From positions 6,009,501 through 6,073,500 of the forward strand of contig JAXDDX010000001.1 in assembly GCA_034670405.1 (NCBI GenBank): a stretch of DNA of 64,000 bases, written 5' to 3'. Under the pieces are notes generated by a model. The model did not search any database and had not been told where the DNA came from. It saw only the letters and a list, made by a program, of their open reading frames with translations. This stretch comes from Hoplostethus atlanticus (lineage: Eukaryota > Chordata > Actinopteri > Trachichthyiformes > Trachichthyidae). The translations under genes and the position numbers were made by a program. Shown here in pieces: positions 1 through 11,800 of this stretch; within the stretch, counting starts at the first letter, position 1; the number at the start of each line of letters is the position of its first letter.

Positions 1-310
1 ACACATACAGTATAGGCAGACTCATAAAGAGAGCGAGCACACAGACCAAGTGACTAGTACTGAAAAAACCCACGGGACAACATTTACAAAGCACACAGAC
101 TTTGATTGGCAAGACACAAGGCTCTGAGTGAAAAGCTAGATTGACTGATTATGAGCCAAAACAGTAACACTGGTTACGAGAACAATTGTCTTTCATTTGG
201 TCTTGATTTCTCGCATCCTGTGGGAGGCATAATGTTTCAGACTCATTGTAAGAACAAAAGAGCCCTTTTCTTATGAAACAATGGACTTACTCTTGTTTCT
301 TTCATTTCAG

Positions 311-1472
311 GTTGAACATTGCACCCTTTGTGCAGGCAAGGTCCATATTGGAAGGCCTTGAGACAGAGGTTTGCGAGAAAGAGAAACCTGTGAAAGTGGA
401 GATCACAGACACAAAGGTGAAAGAACATGGCAAGAGACACAGTTCCCAGATCATCAAACGCTCAACTCCATTCACTTTCTATTTTCTGACAACACCGCTG
501 TGTCTGGTTTTTAAAAGCCCGTAGGCAAAACTATAAAGAAGAAAGTGAAAACGGAGACTGCTGACCTACTAAGATTGTGTCATACAGTTCCTCTGGAGGT
601 GGTGAACCTAGGTAGGCTTTAGTGTTGTCTTGTGTACTCATACATTTACACCACACCACAGAATGATCATGAAGAGCAGACTAATGTGTGTGATACAAAG
701 GTGATAATTCGGTTTCTTTGAGTGAAAGCCTTCTGAATTCAGAGCTGATAGTTCCTCTGAAATGCTTCTTTGTTGTTGACCCGTTGAATTCTGTGATTAT
801 TTTACCCTTAAGGTGGAAAGGGCTATGATCCGGAGAAGGCAGACTACTCTGACTTTGAGGCATGGCTTCAATGTTACTATGTCGATGGAATGAAATCTGT
901 CAGAGACCACAATGGCAGAACTATGTGGTTCAGAGTGAGTAGTGGAAAAGCATATGCCTTTTTCTCTCGTAGAGGAATTTAAGCATCACTGGTACAAATA
1001 ACTACTGTTGTTATTTCAGGGAGATCCAGGCCCCATGGTGCCTAAAGGTATGGAATATTTGTTCATTCTTGCTGAGATGTGTCTATTAATACTGTCTATG
1101 CATTCGACTGAACAGTCTGGCATTTTCTCACCCCATAGATTCAAAATCACCCAAAACAAAAAAGAAAGCAAAGAAAGAGGATGATCATGATTACACGGGC
1201 AAGAAAAAGGTACAAACCAGCACTTTATTCCTTTACCCCAGTGAGAAACTCAGACAGTAACACCAATTTGATATCATTAGGTGGCCAGGAGTTGCTCTGA
1301 AAGCACGGTAAAGGAAAACGTGATTAAAAGCGAAACTGTAACAAGAAAGCCAAAGAAAGAAAAGGATGCAACTCAAAAAGAGACGGGATGCAAGAGACGG
1401 AAGTCTGGACTGGATGTCAACACACCACAGGATAAAAAAGGATCACGTAGGAGGAAGGACAAGAGGTCCTAA
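311..1472 (+). CDS. neil1: NEIL1, endonuclease VIII-like DNA glycosylase (3' part, 5' end outside window)
   Basis: Bifunctional DNA glycosylase/AP lyase that removes oxidised pyrimidines in nuclear base-excision repair. Only the C-terminal exons are here: 311-416, about 525 or 539 to 611, 813-934, 1020-1047, 1139-1209 and 1281-1472 (stop TAA 1470-1472). The first reads RLNIAPFVQARSILEGL, matching the conserved end of the glycosylase fold; the 813 exon has FEAWLQCYY and NGRTMWFRGDPGP, which are diagnostic of NEIL1. The last two exons encode a lysine-rich, disordered tail (KTKKKAKKEDD, KKGSRRRKDKRS) like the basic interaction tail of vertebrate NEIL1. The catalytic N-terminus and H2TH residues lie upstream of the window. 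Phases join cleanly except between 416 and 539: an acceptor at 524/525 or 538/539 is possible, the first needing a non-GT donor. A donor-like site at 1478/1479, just after the stop, suggests a 3' UTR intron. Family assignment is from recognised sequence. Confidence 0.93.
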
Positions 1473-1860
1473 CAAGAGGTGAGAATCTGATGGCAGGAGA
1501 TTCACAACTCTACTGGAAATTAAATGAGGCAAACACTAAAAAATAAGCATATGCAATGTTTTTGTATTGATGGGGGGCCTCATTGGTAGAAAATATCCAA
1601 AACATTAAAAAAATTGTAAGCATTTTTGAGCAAGATTGAGTAGTCAACATGTGCTGATAATTTTGTAGATGTTTGAGTATTTTGTGTCCTTTCTGTTGCA
1701 GGTGCACAGAGGCGGAGTAGGAGAGTGACCAGCAGCAAATAAACACAAGCTGACTACAGAGGAATAGACACGGTTATATCTATTGTTTTGAGTATTTTAT
1801 AGTGTTTTTATACAGTGGAATGTTTTTAAAAAAACAAATAAAATGTTCTTACAAAAGATC
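1473..1860 (+). other. neil1: neil1 3' UTR with a UTR intron and poly(A) signals
   Basis: A GT donor follows AACAAGAG at 1478/1479, six bases after the stop, and a polypyrimidine-AG acceptor ends at 1701, so the last UTR exon probably starts at 1702. AATAAA hexamers lie at 1738-1743 and 1837-1842. The splice junction is too close to the stop to trigger decay by the usual 50-nt rule. Confidence 0.6.
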
Positions 1861-1911
1861 CATAACTGTTCATTGAACAGATCCAAAGCAAGACAATTAC
1901 TCCTAACAAGA

Positions 1912-2263
1912 TTTATTCAATTTGTCAGCTGTGATTAATGCATATAAATCTTAGGACAGAACGTGTAAAATTTTATTTAATAACATGTTTGGAACTGATA
2001 GCAGTACTAAAATATAAAAAGGTCATACAAACATCAAATGAATGTACATCATAATTCTCCCCATTCATTGTCAATAGAGCAGCTCTACATTGGTAAGACA
2101 CCACAAATTAGCCTAGGTTTAACTAGTTTCTAGAGTTCATGTTGAAATATTTATTGGATTGATCATTATGTGTGAATTCCTGAGTTGTACTCCATTAATT
2201 TTATCCTAATAATAGACATTAACACTCAGAATGTAACTGAGACTTGGTAGAATGCAATTCTGA
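1912..2263 (-). other. man2c1: man2c1 3' UTR with candidate poly(A) signals
   Basis: Downstream of the man2c1 stop the minus strand carries AATAAA at 2155-2150, 1977-1972 and 1917-1912. If the distal signal is used, the transcript ends within about 100 bases of the neil1 poly(A) site at 1837-1842, leaving the two convergent genes nearly abutting. Confidence 0.5.
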
Positions 2264-5200
2264 TTACAGGAGGAGGAGGAGTGACACAATTTGAAAGGGA
2301 CTGAAGTTTAAAGTAATTCCATCTGATGTCATTTGCGCTGGCTGGGTAGGGTGCGATCGCTCCAGAAGGTCACAACTGGGTGGGGAAGAAAAAAGGTTTT
2401 ATTACTGGCACGTACTGCAACAAAGACGTCAATCCACAATTACATGTATAGAACATGGAAATACTTACTGCCAGGCTTCTCTGACTGGGAGGGTAGTGTA
2501 GAGAGTTGCAGTCACACTGCTTCCATGTGACTCATACAGGCGGACAAGAAGCGCACCCTTTCTGTCCTCAGCCTGACGGGGTAAACAGTCATTAATGGGC
2601 TGAGTGGACTTAGTCAAACAAGGTCAAGCTGAGCATTTCATGAAATACCTGTTTAATTGTTTCAAGGATGACTGCTGCGGTGTTCACAGAGAAGGCACTC
2701 CATGGTACCGTGTCAGGGCAGCATTGGATTCTCCTCAAAGGGAAGTTGAGGTTGTAGGCACACTGGATGACTGATGCATCTTGGAAGGATCCTGCATTAC
2801 AGCACACAATCGTATTACATGTATGTCAGTTTCACCATTTATCATGTGCAAAGTACAAATACAGCTTGTATTTAGGAAAATATTATAAATTCAATATAAA
2901 GAATTCAAACCCACCTGCATGTGGCATGATTGCGTAGGTGAAATGATGAGTCCCCATATCAGCATTGGCATCCGGGGCCTTAGGTGCTCTAAGGCTGAGA
3001 TCAGACAGAGATCTGCTATTAGCCAACTAGATGTGAGGATTATTTATATTCAGTGTCATCAGATTGTATTATTTGTGGTGGTGTTGTATATGAACATTGG
3101 GGGAACAAACTCACAGAGATAAAGTCATAGTGTTCTTATGAACCGAATAGCCATATTTGCAGTCATTCAACAGCGCAACTCCAAAATTGTGCTCCGACAG
3201 GTCTGCCCATTTGTGACCCCAAACCTGAATTAAAACAGCATGATGGAAAACAGCATGTGTGTCATGAGGATAGCAATGCATTGGGTGTTAAAACAGCATG
3301 TTTGACATTGGTTGTGAAATAAGTGAAGTATTTAGTGTTCAGGGCCAAAATATTAAACAAGCTGTCTTAGTACCTCAGTTCACTATAATCACACTAATCA
3401 TACAGTTAATTACAGTGCCATACCTCAAATCTGGCCCAGTCCCAGGAAGTGTTCCTGTGTGTGGGTCTCTGCAGGTGGCCATACTGGATCTCATAAGTAG
3501 CGTTGGGGCTGCGTACTCGAACCGGGAATTCCACCTTGAGGAACTTATGTGACTCCGCCCACTCAACCTGTATTTGGAAAATTCACAAGGTGGATTTTTA
3601 CTGCCCATTTCTTGTTTTTGATTTTATTTATATCCTTTATCTTCTTTTATTTTCTCTCTGTGAATCACTTGTGACAAACATGTTTTGTTAAAAGAACTTG
3701 ACTTGACAGCATATTTTAACATTGATCTTTATAAGTCAACATGTAACAACAGCAATATTGTGTACCTGTGTGTTGAACTTGATGTAAGGGCACATGGCAT
3801 CTAACACAATCTCCTGTGTGATGGTGCTCTTATCACTGATCCTAAGGGTGAAGCTGACGCTGCCCCGGAGGCCATCTGACGACAGCACTTGAGCAGGCTG
3901 CACCACCTCCAGCACTGGCTTCCTATGGGGTCAATACTACAGCTGAGTCTATGATATTCATATCTAGATAGGCTACTGCATGTGTCTCAATGAGATAAAG
4001 TTAAATATTAGGCATACAATGGACACTAGTAATGACTGATACCTTGTCTGAAGGTGGTAGTCCATTACATCCCAAGCATCCCAGTACAGGGGGACATCAT
4101 CAAACATGACAAACTGGTTTCCATGACAGCCGTCAGAGATGGCTTCTCTGAAAGAGAGAGTGGAGACAGAGGTTAATTCAGCACTGTGGTGCTGTAGTAC
4201 ACAATGCACAAGTGTTTCTTCATGTGGTCCTACCTGTTTTCATTGACCAGACACAATGATGCCAAACTCCCATCCTTGTTTATGGTAGTTCGTAAAATCC
4301 CATTCTCCATGAGGACAGTACCATCAGCCTGTAATGTTAATCAAGGCTTCAGTCAGTAAAGTTAAATCATACTAGAGCTGCTTTAACAAAATGCCCTCTG
4401 CATACAGTGTACCTGAACAGTGACAGAGACTGGAGTCGCAGGCTGTGTGTCTTGGACGGTGGTCAAACCAACGCTAGGAACTCTCACCAGAGCTGCAACA
4501 CCACAGATACAGAGCACCGGACATTAACGTGGGTCGGAAGGTGTTGAATAAAAATCGTCAACTAAAGATTAAGAGTTCAGAGTCAAGTCGTTATTGACAC
4601 ACACAGGGTAGGGTGTGCAGATCTCTGCCAGAGAACTATCTGAACAGTGATTATAAAGGAGCAGGAGATAGGAGGGGGGTAGTTTCTAAACATCTACAAG
4701 GTTATTTTCAACCTAGACTGAACAATATGTACTGTGTTAAAGGTTTCTTGAATCTCTCATGGGGTCGGCCTTCAGTATGGGCTCATAGAAATGCAAGTTA
4801 GGATCACCTCATACTAGCACTAGAGATGTGTACAACACAATCATATTACTCAGAAAGGTGGGGATACAGTGATTAAGACATAAGACACGGTGATTAAGAC
4901 GGTGATCTTCCACAGAAGGCAACAACGTAAATGACTAATGTAAATGTCTAATATACCTAGACCAGGTTGGCCAGCTCCATCTTGGAGTTGGATGACTTCA
5001 TTGCGCTCCCATGGCAGGGAATTGAACACAGCCGTGGAGTCCCCCTTCTGGTCCTCTGACCCCAGAGCTCCGCACGCATCATGCAGCAGCCTGGCACCAA
5101 CGCTACGGATATCTAAGACACAGAGTGACATGTTTTATTTTGAAAAACCTCAATATGGCTGCTATGCTGTTTAAATGGACAGCTATTCTGGTCAATACAA

Positions 5201-8200
5201 ATCTCATTTTTCATAATGTACCTTCATAGTAACGGAGCGCATCCTCCACAACCATCTCTATACAGCTACCAGGGATCACATCATGGAATTGGTTGAGAAG
5301 CAGCAGCCTGCAAGACAAAAAAAACCCAAAATATGTCCTACTGGGAACACCAAGACTATCTACCCCTCCTACACCTTATCAAATTCTAGTTGCGTGTCTG
5401 TACCTCCAGAGCTCCTGCAGCTGTTTCACAGGATACTGAAAGGCCTTGTGGCGCCACAGTGCCAGGCTGCTGGCTATCTCAATGTCATGTAGCAATGTCT
5501 CACACTGGCGGTTCCCACGCTTTATCTGCAAACATCAGACCAGCGTGAACACGTTTTGACTACACTTCAGCAAAAAGTACACAGTTTACATTCTGTTTGT
5601 TTTTATTTTTACTATTATTGTATCTACTGTATTTTTTGCCTATTTTATATTCTATTTGTACTGTTTTTCGTTTCCATGCTCAATCCTATTACTTTTACAA
5701 TGACGGAATTTCCCCACAGTGATCAATGATGAAGCAGTTTTTAACCAACCATGCCCACCTGTGCCTGTGTGGTGTAGGTGCCATTGTGCAGTTCTAGAAA
5801 AAGCTCTCCAGTCCAGGTACACAGCAGATCTGAGTCAGCGTGAAGCTGAGAGAAAAGCTGGTCAGGAACGGACATCTGGACCCTAGTGAACATGGAAAAA
5901 GTTACAATGGAAGGGAGGTGACCACTGACATAAATCAGTCTCCGGTCACCTGCTTTCATTTTGACTAAAACATGACTGTAATAACTCCAATTCTCTAACA
6001 ATGCCACAATGACATCAGTCATATCCTGTTGTATTCAACAAACGTGTAGTAGTCTGCTGTATACGTGGTACAATGCTTGTTTGAAACATGCATCATAGAC
6101 GAATCCCACGGTGTAAAAAAAGTAATAACATTAGTGACCAATTTATTGTTGGGAAGTCTTTCCATTAACGTTTTAACGACTAGAGTGGGCATGGTGAGTG
6201 TTACTGATGTGGTTCAGGAACTGACTTGGGAAGCCCATCTGTATCCTGGATTCTCTGGAGTCTGTCTAGCATCAGCTGTGTGGGCCCACCGCCACCATCA
6301 CCAAAACCAAACAAAGCTGCACTGTGATTGGCTCTGCCTTTGTCCTTGTTGTTCTTCACAGTGTTGACCAGCTGGGGGCAGAGAAAAAGCCAGAGGAATT
6401 TGAGCATTGTGAGGATTGTTAAAGTTTCCTTCACAAATGCATCATTCATGACAATATGTGTGTGGGAAAGAAAACTCACTTCTTCAACCTTGCCCTTCAT
6501 CTCATATGAATTTCCTGGAGGGAAATGGGTTAGGACCTGGGAGCCGTCCAGACCTTCCCAGAAAAATGTGTTGTGCTTAGGAAAGATAAATTGTTATAAA
6601 ATCAAACTTGTTCATTTCACTTAGATTCACTGTGCATGGCGTTTACTTACAGGGAATGTGTTGACCAGGTTCCAGCTGAGCTTCTGTGTCAGGAAATGGG
6701 AAATGCCACTTCCCTGCATTATTTGAGGAAGTTGGGCAGAGTAGCCAAAGGTGTCTGGCAGCCAGAACTAAAAAGCACAGAGAAAAGACCCTTAAAACCT
6801 CCTTGATCCTTACACGATGCATTCATAATTACAAAGTTTCTACAAATGTAGCAGACATATCATATGGAGGTTGGCACACAGATCTAGTGTTTTGTAAATC
6901 CATACCTCTTTGCAATAAATTCCAAACTCTTGTTGAAAGAAGCGCTGGCCTTCCAGGAACTGCCTGACCATGGACTCGCCAGAAGGCAGATTACCATCCT
7001 GACAGGCAAACATCAACAGCACGAAATGATTTATAAAAAAAAGGGTTATAAGGCAACAGACCCATTACAGTTGGTAATAAGTAATGATGTACAAGAAATA
7101 AGAGGTCATGCTTGCCATTTCCACCCATGTGCCTCCAACTGGTATGAACCGGCCCTTCTTGACGTAATGCTGAATCTGGGAGAAGAGTCCTGGGTACCAG
7201 CTCTTTACCCACTGGAACTGCTGGGCCTGGATGAAGACCAACGCGCTCAAATCTGAACTGCATTCCTTTGATTTGTAGACTGATCAGATGCACTGTACTC
7301 GTGGGGAATTACCTGAGAGCAAGTGAATACAAACTCTGGATTCTTTTCCATTAGACGGATCACTGTCACCCAGCTTCGACCACATTTGCGAATGGTCTCT
7401 TCGTAGGGCCAGAGCCAGGCTGGGGACACAGGATCAGGAATTATTTACTCATTTGCCAAAAAATGGGACTATGACAAGACTGTATGTGCATTGTCTGACA
7501 GTGTCCTATTTTAGTGATGAGCTGAGACCTGAATCTATGTGGCAGTGGCCCATTGCGTGGACAGTGTGCTGGCTTTGTCCATTCCGCTGGCTGAAGAACT
7601 TGTGGGCCAGATTGTGTGCTTTGCAAAAAGAGCTGGGATTGGCTGGGTCGCAGAGGTTCACCATCTCATTGACAGTGAAGAGTGCCTGGTAGCCTCGTTG
7701 CTCTCCTTCCCCCAATTGCTGTAGTGAAAGAGGATATTAATAGCATAAGCTTAACGTTTGTCTTTAGCGATCATCTATTTGCACAGTAAACTAATGCATG
7801 AACACGTACCTTTACAATGTCAATCAGCATCTCAAAATCAGTCAGCAGCTCCCTTACATCCCGGTTAAATACCACCAGCTCAGCCTTCTGCACAGAAAAC
7901 TTCCTGCTGGGGTCTGGGGCTGCAATCATGGACCCTTGACCAGCTCCAAAAAGTCCATTACAGGCCAACTCCACATAAAGGGTGACACTGAAGATCGAGA
8001 GACAACATGAAAAGCACACTGTAGCAGCTGAGAACCGGGCCAAAAGGCCGATATGCTAAGATGGTTACAGTCGTAGCAATGTACTCATGCTCTAAGTTGA
8101 CTGACCTATGTGGCTCCTCATCTTTCAGACAGTTAGTCAGAATGTAACTGGTCTTTTCACCTTCTTTAGTCAGCCCCTGTAAGTGAATGTTTTACACGGT

Positions 8201-9295
8201 ACAGCCTAGTGAAATCAAGACATGGAAAACACTTAGTAGCAGTATAGAAGTTAGTAGTAGTTTATTTCCATCTAGCCTGAGGGAAAATGAGTTAGTGCAG
8301 AGCAACAGAAGTTGAAGTGAAGGCTGTTACAGTAGACGTTACCTGAACTGGTTGTTCATCTCTCCAAACCATTGCTTCCCCATCGCTCTCCCACAGAAGA
8401 TGAACCTCTTTCCCTCTCCAGGACTCGGGGACTTTTCAGGGTTACTTTGAACCAGCATGTCCACCATCTGAAAAAGAATCAAACCTTGCTTAGGATTATT
8501 GCCCAGATCTTAAGAAATTATTTCGCAAAGAAAGGTGCCATAAAATATGATGTTGTTACTTACGTAGGTCCAAAGGTATCACCAACTTTATAAGGTGCAA
8601 AACTCTGCCTGGCAGCCTCCGCGAATGGGATCCGTTTAGAGGACAGGAACGAGGTGAGGGTTTCAAGAGGGCAAGAGTCTCCATGCAATCTGCAAAGAAC
8701 AATCACCTAGACTGTCTTCAAAATGCAAAGTATACCGTTCACATGATCTATGCTCAGAGCAGATCAATGTCCAAGTCCACAGTAGCCTGTAAAGAGCAGC
8801 ATGATGAGTGATATAAAGCCAATCATCCCTTATGAGAAACAACTATAGAAATCCTATAATCGATTTTAGAAGTATACTACACAGAATGTAATATTATAGT
8901 GATGCCACAGCAGATTAAATAGTATGATATGGTCACCATTAACTCACTATTGAGTACCACAGACACACGGTCTATCCTGAGCAGATTGTCCAGCTCACAC
9001 TAGCCTGCAGCTTTTAGCCTGCAGCTATGTGAGTAGCATGATGTGCTTGAAGTGAGTGTGACACGAAGCGGTCTTTCAAAGTAACTTATAGATGGACTGC
9101 ACCAACAATAGACATCTCTTTAAGGCCTAACATCACCAGGAAGTTTTGTCAAACTCCAAATGCTGCATGAAGCGATGCACGAAAGAAGTCTTACCGTCCT
9201 CTGAGATTGCAGTCTGTGAAATAAATATCTGATATAAATTTCTCTGCTCTCTCCAAAAGAGTGCGCCTGTTCTTTAAAACAGGCTGGTGATACAT
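2264..9295 (-). CDS. man2c1: Cytosolic alpha-mannosidase MAN2C1 (GH38), complete
   Basis: Trims mannose from free oligosaccharides in the cytosol. Exons in transcript order: 9195-9295, 8564-8689, 8343-8467, 8106-8176, 7810-7987, 7529-7718, 7313-7419, 7116-7226, 6906-6998, 6651-6767, 6480-6575, 6226-6371, 5759-5882, 5404-5525, 5222-5307, 4957-5112, 4413-4492, 4234-4328, 4043-4147, 3766-3922, 3424-3567, 3115-3224, 2915-2994, 2649-2791, 2469-2572, 2264-2375. This gives 26 exons and about 1025 residues, close to human (1040). GH38 landmarks: GHCHIDSAWLWP with zinc ligands His260 and Asp262, nucleophile Asp372 in [10 protein letters not shown], and His577 in NQFHDV; numbering agrees with human once one base is removed from exon 3. 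No signal peptide, as expected for a cytosolic enzyme. Exon 3 is 125 nt where phase 2 entry and phase 0 exit require 124, so the frame breaks at a homopolymer (8427-8436). Exon 8 uses a GC donor at 7115-7114. The start ATG precedes the conserved [15 protein letters not shown] segment. Confidence 0.97.
7114..7117 (-). other. man2c1: Non-canonical GC-AG splice donor of man2c1 intron 8
   Basis: The exon must end GTGGAAATG to give WVEM, which joins DGNLPSGE of the next exon; the following bases are GCAAGC rather than GT. No GT donor nearby preserves the conserved [11 protein letters not shown] junction. GC-AG introns are spliced by the major spliceosome, so the gene is not broken by this. Confidence 0.8.
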
Positions 9296-9600
9296 GACAA
9301 CTTAAAGACAAACGCAACACCTGTCAGCGGACAGGTCCTACACCAGATACTGAAACCTCTACAAGCCTTGTGCCGAAAATCGACTGTGACTGCCGAAAAG
9401 TGCCAATAATCTGAAAATGTATAATTGTGCCGAAAATCGAGTTACTGCCGAAAATTGAATGCCCCCTCCTATCTGTGATTTAATAATCTGAAAATGTATA
9501 TACATGTATATAATAATTTATATAATATATAAATTCATAAAATTGTTGGAGCCTACAAATCCATGCCCTTGATCATAAAGCTTCGCCAAAAGGTTTTCTT
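9296..9600. other. man2c1 5' flank with a near-tandem direct repeat
   Basis: About 75-205 bases upstream of the man2c1 ATG, TTGTGCCGAAAATCGA occurs at 9368-9383 and again at 9425-9440. Each copy is followed by CTGCCGAAAA and then AATAATCTGAAAATGTATA (9405-9423 and 9482-9500). The second unit carries about 20 extra bases. The rest is AT-rich, with no TATA box or CpG island seen. Confidence 0.75.
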
Positions 9601-9601
9601 C

Positions 9602-9634
<33 letters not shown>
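9602..9634. repeat. (AAT)n microsatellite
   Basis: Eleven uninterrupted AAT/ATA units in the man2c1 upstream region. Confidence 0.95.
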
Positions 9635-9899
9635 CGTTCTGTACACTTAAAGGTATCGTCCACCTCATCTATCTGAACACTTGAAGGTCTCAAATCAATT
9701 ATTATTAACTGATGTTGGCCCCCGACTCTGTTGTTTGTAAAAAGAAATTGACCAATTTTGGTGCACATACATTTAAGGAGGCACAGATACTTATGGAAAT
9801 ACAAATATCCTGATTATTAAACCACAGTTAGGAGGGGGGGTCAACTTTCGCTACGACACCGGAAGCAGAACTCACTATTATTGTATTTACAGAAAATAG

Positions 9900-9915
9900 C
9901 CGCTAGGTGGCAGTG
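9900..9915 (+). promoter_or_regulatory. CTCF-like core motif
   Basis: CCGCTAGGTGGCAGTG differs from the vertebrate CTCF core (CCASYAGRKGGCRSYV) only at the third base. It lies between man2c1 and ca12, where two blocks separate in mammals are joined. Binding is inferred from the motif alone. Confidence 0.5.
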
Positions 9916-11800
9916 GTAGCTTTTAGACGGCAACCACCGACTGCACTAAATCAGGTCATTTTTCATTCCCAGCTGAAGAGCGTCAAATCAACAGTGCAAA
10001 GTAGATGCTGTCACTTGTTCAAAGGGTAACACTGAGGATATGAGAACCAAAAGAATGTAAAATAGGTGGCATGTCCCTTTTATTGGGGTCTTGTGAATAA
10101 CTACTCGAGATATTATTTTGAATGCTAGAAGTGATTGAGAGCTAAAAAGTCTGCTAAACATGACCACCATTTATTCCAAAAAGTGACAACTAAACTGTTA
10201 AGCATTTTTGTTATGGGTTGGAAAAAAAGGTGAAGACATTTGTAATAATTTACTTTTCACAGATGCAATTAAAATAGAGATGCTTTTTGTAACACCTTTA
10301 ATATTAGATTCTGCATGAAGTTGAAAGCATGAAGCGGTTGTTATGTACAGCAATTTTACACAAAGTAACAATTGAAAACACTACAATTGGCACTAAAACA
10401 CAGTTTACAAAGCAAACATGCTATCCACACACATATACATGGCCATCTTATTTTAAGTTTAACACATGCTTACTGGGATTTTGGTTTTTATACTAGGTCT
10501 ATTGTGACACTACATATCAACAGGATATCAACAGTAAAGTGAGGCCACAAGCAGCAATGAGTAGGCAAAATGGTCTTAATGTTTGGGGGTCTGGTTGATA
10601 ACACTTTGTAGTGCAATATTAAGTACCACAGCGAAGACGTCATGGAGGGGAAACAGTCACCCAGTACTCCCTACCAGTTCTGCCCTTTCATATAAAAACA
10701 ATGAAGACAGCCAGCATTGATATTTATTGACATTTCCTCATTTTACCAGATAGCCTGTTTAATCAATTTGGATCTGAAATTTCTACAAGTCAAATCTTTA
10801 CCTTCTAAACCACGTGCATGCAGTTGCATGTTTCTACTTGATTTCAGTTAACGAACATCAAAACATGATCCAAGAAATATGTCTGAATACATCAAAAACA
10901 GCAGTAGTTATTAATTGCCAAACCAGGTGAAACCTGTGAGGATGAGATGATATTATGTTCATTCTACAGTGGTCCTGTGGTCAACTCCATCGGCTGCAGT
11001 CTAACTAAGAAGGTCACAGGGGAGCTGGGGAGTTAGTCTTGTGATCAGACTGGCGGAGAGGGGTTAGGGGTCAGCCCACATGCCTGAAGAAACAAAAGCC
11101 TTTTTCTCAGCATTATTCACAGGGAAGGAACTGTGTGGTTCTGTGTTTGTATGGAGCAAAGCGCCCTTTTATTATAAAATCCATAGAGGAGCTCTAAGTA
11201 CAGGGTTGGTAAAGCTGTGGTATAGCCCATCCCTCTCAGGGCACCCTACCATCAGTGGATGCCTGTCGACTCCTATCCCCCTATTGTTTGGACTGCGGTT
11301 GTGCTTTCCGCCATGTCTGGACAGCCAAAGGGAACAGTTGCCATGGTCAAGGCTTGACCTGCGGATCTGACCAGTTCAGCTTTGGCCTACTGTGCTTGCC
11401 TAAGAAGCTTCTGTGTGGAGCTCTCCTTGTGAAACTCAGCACACCATGTCAGATAAATGAGTGGGACTTGAAGAGAACAGCTGTTACTCTTGCTCAAAGG
11501 AAAGTCATACAGCATAAAAACACCCTTTTGAACATCCAATATGGACCTACCATGTTCTGCTGGCCACAACAAAAGGACGTCCAACCGGATTGTGGCTGGA
11601 AAAAAATAGACTGCTTCCCAAAATGTCACAACAGCATGCAAACTTTGTCTTCTGATTTGATTGAACCCCAAGTTCCATACATGTCCAAACTGATTCATAT
11701 GACAAGTTCAAAAAACATAAATACAGTATGAGACATAATACATAATGACATTGGCTCTCTTCTGTTTGAGTTCCTTTGAAACAAGGTCCAGTGTGACGAG
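9916..11800. other. Intergenic DNA and presumed ca12 3' UTR
   Basis: No coding exon recognised on either strand. The part nearest 11800 should be ca12 3' UTR; candidate minus-strand AATAAA signals are at 11173-11168 and 10728-10723. A 158-codon plus-strand frame (11255-11731) lies here and looks fortuitous: no family resemblance, cysteine-rich by chance, opposite the UTR. Confidence 0.5.

Noticed and set aside
1-310. Search for another neil1 exon at the left edge
   Set aside because: No conserved NEIL1 segment found; it reads as intron up to the acceptor at 310.
11255-11731. 158-codon plus-strand frame opposite the ca12 3' UTR
   Set aside because: No recognisable domain, no splice or promoter context, composition like translated non-coding DNA, and it overlaps the presumed UTR of ca12.
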